This document shows, in pieces, positions 60,756 to 64,000 of a stretch of DNA of 64,000 nt; positions within the stretch are counted from its first letter, which is position 1; every line of letters begins with the position of its first letter. The DNA is from an uncultured Bacteroidia bacterium (lineage in GTDB: Bacteria; Bacteroidota; Bacteroidia; Bacteroidales; UBA932). Both the position numbers and the translations under genes were made by a program. The stretch covers positions 372,001 through 436,000 of the forward strand of contig CADAAA010000001.1 in assembly GCA_902785785.1 (NCBI GenBank), in the 5' to 3' direction. The notes below the pieces were generated by a model, which searched no databases, had not been told where the DNA came from, and saw only the letters and a program-made list of their open reading frames with translations.

Positions 60756-62291
60756 TCAGAATACTATAGTGCTCACACTGTTGGCCGGGATGTTGACCTT
60801 AATGGTCCTCTTTCCGGCCGTAATGGTGAGATTGCGTGCCTCTCCGGTCTTCTCGGCCGCCAGCACTACTATGCTTCCGTCAGGATTGCGGAAGGCCATG
60901 GCCTCCTCCATGCTGCCGGCCGTTCCGAGATAGACGGCTCCGGGACGGACATATTTGCTGATATGCTTCATCTCGTAGAACTCGTAGTTGTATTTGAAAG
61001 CTCCGGTCTCATAGTCGACGCTGATCAGCGAGTTCTGCTGCCACCCCCAGGTACTTACTTCCCCGTCAAACAGGGCGAGGTTCCAGTAGTCATAGATGCT
61101 CACGCCATTGTCCATGTTGAATTTCAGCAGGTCCCATGCCGACATGAAGTCGTTCCAGCTGTTGGCCCCGTTGAAGCACTGCTGCTCGCTCATGACCATT
61201 GTAAGCTCGGGATAGCTCTCATGGATGAGGGGCAGTGCGTCCTTGCCCGCCCACTGGAAGGCTACACCTTTGATCTTCTTGCCAATCTGCGGATCGGTGA
61301 GGACCGTATCCACCAAAGCCCTGTTGGCGCGTTCCATCGTTCCGAAATATACCTCGACGCCTTCCTCGTCCATGGCTGGAACGAGATGGTGGAGGAAATT
61401 GGTGATACCCTGCGCGGTCCAGGTGCATGAAGGGAAGTTCTGGGCAGAGTTGAACTCGTTCTGGGGCATGACCATGAAGATGTCTATGCCCTGCTCGCGG
61501 TAGGCCTGTACGTATTTCTTGAAATACAGGGCGTATGCTTCGAAGTAGAGGTCGTCCTGGATGAACGAATCCTGGCCTTCGCGCATCATGTGCTCCATGT
61601 CGAGCCCATTGTCCTTGACGAGGTTGTCCAGTTCGAGTCGCTTCCTGCTGGACGGGGCGAAGCTCGCGCGGAATGACGGCTCGGCGGCAGTTGTGGCCGG
61701 CAGGCCGACGGGTCTCTGCTGGCCACCCTGCGGCGGCCTCCTCATGAAGCCGTTCATCGGACGGCTGGCGTAATTCTGGTTGACCTTCATCCAGTAGGGA
61801 GGGCTCCATGGCGATCCCCAGACCTTGAGTTCGGGGTTCCTGGCCAGTGCGTCCTTGATCAGCGGGATCAGGGTCTCCTTGTCGTTGTCGATGGAGAAAT
61901 GCTCCATGGCGAGGTCTCCGGGCGTATCGTTGAAGGAGTAGTATTTCAAAGCGAAATCGCTGGAGCCTATCGGCATGCGGCATATGGTGAAGTTCGCGCC
62001 TTCGTCACCGGGGGCGAAAAGTTCGGTCATGACCGCATTGTAGTCATCTTTGGAAAGCTTCGACAATGCGCGGTGGGAAAGTTCGCTGAAGCAGACGCCG
62101 AAGCCTTGGACGGTCTGGCCGACGGCATCGAGGTCGACGATGATGTCGGCCTCGGCGCCTGCTGACGCGTCGTCATATACGGTGGTCTCCACCCAGGGAT
62201 TGTCTTCCGTGGTGGTTACCATGGTGAAATTGTTGCTCGAACAGGCTGTCGCCAGGATCGCAATGGAACAGAGTAGGAGAGTGTGTCGCAT
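60756..62291 (-). CDS. Glycoside hydrolase family 30 (glucosylceramidase-like) lipoprotein
   Basis: 511 residues from MRHTLLLCSIAILATACSSN, a lipoprotein signal; the frame is open 53 codons upstream into noncoding sequence. VQGFGVCFSE, WGSPWSPPYWMK, acid/base Glu in FMVMPQNEFNSA and nucleophile Glu in MVMSEQQCFNGA are GH30 features. The C-terminal ~80 residues form the beta sandwich. Immediately after ASRPMNG an insert of about 25 residues (RRPPQGGQQRPVGLP, 61690-61745) is Pro/Gln-rich. Likely beta-1,6-glucanase or glucosylceramidase type. Confidence 0.9.
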   Translation of the reverse strand: MRHTLLLCSIAILATACSSNNFTMVTTTEDNPWVETTVYDDASAGAEADIIVDLDAVGQTVQGFGVCFSELSHRALSKLSKDDYNAVMTELFAPGDEGANFTICRMPIGSSDFALKYYSFNDTPGDLAMEHFSIDNDKETLIPLIKDALARNPELKVWGSPWSPPYWMKVNQNYASRPMNGFMRRPPQGGQQRPVGLPATTAAEPSFRASFAPSSRKRLELDNLVKDNGLDMEHMMREGQDSFIQDDLYFEAYALYFKKYVQAYREQGIDIFMVMPQNEFNSAQNFPSCTWTAQGITNFLHHLVPAMDEEGVEVYFGTMERANRALVDTVLTDPQIGKKIKGVAFQWAGKDALPLIHESYPELTMVMSEQQCFNGANSWNDFMSAWDLLKFNMDNGVSIYDYWNLALFDGEVSTWGWQQNSLISVDYETGAFKYNYEFYEMKHISKYVRPGAVYLGTAGSMEEAMAFRNPDGSIVVLAAEKTGEARNLTITAGKRTIKVNIPANSVSTIVF

Positions 62292-62318
62292 TTCTTGAAA
62301 AGAGTTTCTTTTATACGA

Positions 62319-62326
62319 CAAATATA
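62319..62326 (-). promoter_or_regulatory. -7 box for the GH30 gene
   Basis: The minus strand reads TATATTTG, 28 bp before the ATG at 62291. Confidence 0.6.
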
Positions 62327-62469
62327 GCAATTTGTTCGGGATTTGCCGCCTGCGGCGACACATCCCTTGCCGCTTGCGGCACCATATCCCTTGCTCTGCG
62401 GCCATTTCAGAGTCGCCCTTCAGGCTTACCGCAGGCTTCCAAGCTCCCACAACGATTCTTACTTGTCCC

Positions 62470-62549
62470 CGTGCTCAAAACGATCTTTTTTGAGCACGGA
62501 ACGCTCCTTTGACCTGTTCCCGTGCTCAGATTCAGTTTTCCTGAGCACG
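62470..62549. repeat. Hairpin array C (two hairpins, 51-bp period)
   Basis: CGTGCTCAAAA (62470-62480) pairs with TTTTGAGCACG (62488-62498). CGTGCTCA (62521-62528) pairs with TGAGCACG (62542-62549). The stems are shared, the loops differ, and the starts are 51 bp apart. Confidence 0.8.
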
Positions 62550-62622
62550 CAGTTCTGCGTTTCCCGCGCAATTCCGCGTTTCTTGCGCAGTTCTGCGTTT
62601 CCTGCGCAGTTCTGCGTTTCCC
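62547..62622. repeat. Four 19-bp tandem repeats
   Basis: Units at 62547, 62566, 62585 and 62604, near GCGCAGTTCTGCGTTTCCC. Each contains a small palindrome CGCAG-TT-CTGCG (CGCAA-TT-CCGCG in the second). No spacers, so it is not a CRISPR array. Confidence 0.85.
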
Positions 62623-62897
62623 GCGCAGGAGGAATGGTGAGGGTCTTATGTTCCTCCTGCGGGAACGGAAATGCGCTCTGAAGGGGTTTGGATCTGCGTA
62701 CGAGGAATCTGTGAGGGCTGGCGTTCCTCCTGTGCATCAGGGAGCGGTGCGGGAAGGGATTTGGCCCTGGCGGGCCACATCCCTTGCCCTGCGGGGGCGC
62801 ATTGGCGAGCATAGGACAGGATGACGGGCATGCTTTGCATGCCTTGACTTTTCCGAAAAGAGGCTGCGTTCAAGCAAGCTTGACGCAACCCCTTTTC

Positions 62898-62931
62898 AAA
62901 AAAGCCACGGCCGAGAACTACGTCTCGGCCG
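62898..62931 (-). terminator. Rho-independent terminator after tRNA-Arg
   Basis: CGGCCGAGA (62908-62916) pairs with TCTCGGCCG (62923-62931). On the minus strand a run of six T (62903-62898) follows the stem. Confidence 0.82.
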
Positions 62932-62950
62932 CGTCATCCTGTCCCTTTCG

Positions 62951-63024
62951 TGATTCCGTTGGGATTCGAACCCAAGACCCACAGCTTAGAAGGCTGTTGC
63001 TCTATCCAACTGAGCTACGGAACC
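62951..63024 (-). tRNA. tRNA-Arg (UCU)
   Basis: On the minus strand, acceptor GGTTCCG pairs with CGGAATC (one G-U), D arm GCTC/GAGC, anticodon stem ACAGC/GCTGT with loop CTTCTAA (anticodon TCT), T loop TTCGAAT. Discriminator A; CCA not encoded. Confidence 0.93.
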
Positions 63025-63057
63025 GTCCGTCAATCCAGCAAGGCGCTGAATGGACTG

Positions 63058-63065
63058 CAAATATA
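63058..63065 (-). promoter_or_regulatory. -7 box for tRNA-Arg
   Basis: The minus strand reads TATATTTG, 33 bp before the tRNA 5' end. Confidence 0.6.
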
Positions 63066-63116
63066 AGAATTTATCCCGAAACCGTCGGAAAGTGACTGGT
63101 TTTATTTGAGAATTGT

Positions 63117-63124
63117 TATATTTG
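63117..63124 (+). promoter_or_regulatory. -7 box for hppA
   Basis: TATATTTG, 40 bp before the ATG at 63165. Confidence 0.6.
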
Positions 63125-63164
63125 TAACGTTTTAAACGACTATCGGACTTAAAAAACTAATAGT

Positions 63165-64000
63165 ATGGATACCCTGTTCTACGCCGTTCCGGCGGCATCT
63201 GTGACAGCCTTGGCCTTCGCATTTGCCTTTTACAAGCAGATGAGGAAGGAGGATGAAGGAACGCCTGCGATGCGGCGCATCGCACAGTTCGTGAGGGAGG
63301 GGGCGATGGCTTATCTCAAGCAGCAGTACAAAGTTGTCGTCATAGTATTTGCAATACTCGTGGTGTTTTTCGCCATCCTGGCTTATGGCTTCCATGTACA
63401 GAATCCATGGGTACCGTTCGCTTTCCTTACGGGAGGTTTCTTCTCGGGCCTCGCGGGCTTCATAGGCATGAAGACGGCCACTTACGCCTCCGGCCGCACG
63501 GCCAATGCCGCGCGGCGCTCGCTGAACGCCGGCCTGAAGGTCGCGTTCCGCTCCGGCGCTGTCATGGGGCTTACGGTAGTAGGCCTCGGCTTGTTGGACA
63601 TCGCTATATGGTTCATCATACTGAACGCATGCGTGCATGATGCGTCGATGGCGCAGAAGCTCGTGGTCATCACCACCACGATGCTTACCTTTGGTATGGG
63701 TGCATCCACCCAGGCGCTCTTCGCGCGCGTGGGCGGCGGTATCTACACCAAGGCTGCAGACGTGGGTGCCGACATCGTGGGCAAGGTCGAGTCCGACCTG
63801 CCGGAGGACGATCCGCGCAACCCTGCGACCATCGCCGACAATGTCGGTGACAATGTCGGCGACGTGGCAGGCATGGGCGCGGACCTTTACGAGTCATACT
63901 GCGGTTCCATCCTTTCCACGATGGCCCTCGGCGCTTCGGCATTTTTCCTGGCTGGGCCTGAGATGCAGATGAAGGCCATCCTGGCCCCCATGCTCATCGC
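63165..64000 (+). CDS. hppA: Membrane-bound proton/sodium-translocating pyrophosphatase (partial, 3' end beyond window)
   Basis: 278 codons are inside the window and the frame is still open at the end. It hydrolyses pyrophosphate and pumps H+ or Na+ across the membrane. Visible: N-terminal spans (VVIVFAILVVFFAIL and others), GREGAMAYL-like segment near residue 45, the substrate motif GGGIYTKAADVGADIVGKVE and the following DNVGDNVGD, which bind Mg-PPi. The residues that separate K-dependent from K-independent types are further on, outside the window. Confidence 0.95.
   Translation, partial: MDTLFYAVPAASVTALAFAFAFYKQMRKEDEGTPAMRRIAQFVREGAMAYLKQQYKVVVIVFAILVVFFAILAYGFHVQNPWVPFAFLTGGFFSGLAGFIGMKTATYASGRTANAARRSLNAGLKVAFRSGAVMGLTVVGLGLLDIAIWFIILNACVHDASMAQKLVVITTTMLTFGMGASTQALFARVGGGIYTKAADVGADIVGKVESDLPEDDPRNPATIADNVGDNVGDVAGMGADLYESYCGSILSTMALGASAFFLAGPEMQMKAILAPMLI

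Larger units (their letters stand above)
62292..62950. other. Noncoding, repeat- and hairpin-rich stretch
   Basis: About 660 bp between the GH30 start and tRNA-Arg hold no convincing gene. In order: the GH30 -7 box; two imperfect 24-bp repeats (62343-62390, core TTGCCGC-TGCGGC); hairpin array C (62470-62549); four 19-bp tandem repeats (62547-62622); a GGCATGC/GCATGCC hairpin (62826-62843); a long imperfect hairpin (62855-62897); and the tRNA terminator. The short ORFs here are repeat-derived and unlikely to be real. Confidence 0.7.

Noticed and set aside
62547..62622. CRISPR array
   Set aside because: Repeats are directly adjacent, 19 bp, with no spacers; no cas genes in the window.
62343..62824. 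Short ORFs over the repeat region at 62.3-62.8 kb
   Set aside because: The translated text is made of tandem nucleotide repeats and no start or homologous domain is visible.

Overview
The window is a 64 kb chromosomal piece of a GC-rich Bacteroidales (Bacteroidota), probably gut-associated. This rests on the gene families (HU-CCDC81 protein, DUF4837, DUF4252, two-copy SASA esterases, MINPP-type phosphatase, DUF1080, NamZ/DUF1343) and on promoters of the Bacteroidota type (TAnnTTTG at -7, in two cases with TTTG 19-20 bp upstream). I cannot name the genus. No transposase, integrase, phage gene, CRISPR array or rRNA gene was seen, so this looks like core chromosome carrying some accessory modules.

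Layout. 1-4.1 kb: isoprenoid/envelope genes (dxr, rseP, a DUF4837 lipoprotein), then tRNA-Glu, rpsT and tRNA-Pro. 4.2-6.3 kb: a deaminase and a secreted esterase. 6.4-8.7 kb: an ECF sigma / anti-sigma operon with two secreted proteins. 8.9-16.7 kb: a membrane protein, secreted esterases, a GH43 protein, an MBL-fold hydrolase and a CDF transporter. 16.7-17.7 kb: two small unknown genes and tRNA-Asn. 17.8-25.6 kb: a six-gene, tightly overlapping operon (HU-CCDC81, NUDIX, GalT/HIT-like + SpoIID fusion, AmpG-like permease, carboxylesterase, NamZ) that reads as muropeptide uptake and breakdown. 25.6-33 kb: a low-complexity surface-type protein, murI, asnA, prfB, fumarase, serB. 33.2-35.5 kb: an NfnAB/GltD-like pair. 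35.5-41.6 kb: an omega-amidase-like gene, then iorA, iorB, two phenylacetate-CoA ligases and an ACT protein, i.e. aryl-pyruvate/aryl-acetate metabolism. 41.7-43.2 kb: a three-gene hipB-hipS-hipT type toxin-antitoxin module. 43.4-51.3 kb: carbohydrate genes (tandem DUF1080, Gfo/Idh/MocA oxidoreductase, SASA-GH51 fusion, divergent GH2). 51.3-53.6 kb: XRE regulator, flotillin, NfeD-like. 53.7-62.3 kb: LOG-family protein, GH3, SASA esterase, MINPP-like phosphatase, apt, GH30. 62.3-64 kb: a repeat-rich noncoding stretch, tRNA-Arg and the start of hppA.

The most interesting signals are: (1) the HipBST-like module, whose kinase has an S-V-S motif at residues 57-59; (2) a SpoIID domain fused behind a GalT/HIT-like domain, without a visible signal peptide, in a muropeptide operon; (3) arrays of locus-specific hairpins spaced 50-51 bp apart at three unrelated intergenic loci, a regularity no annotated feature explains; (4) two ~110-120 bp nested inverted-repeat elements near 8.8 and 11.0 kb; (5) Pro/Gln/Gly/Met-rich inserts recurring in several unrelated secreted enzymes; (6) a perfectly symmetric divergent promoter at 13.04 kb.

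Coordinates of CDS include the stop codon. Where a longer open frame existed, I moved the start to the Met that begins a signal peptide or the conserved domain.
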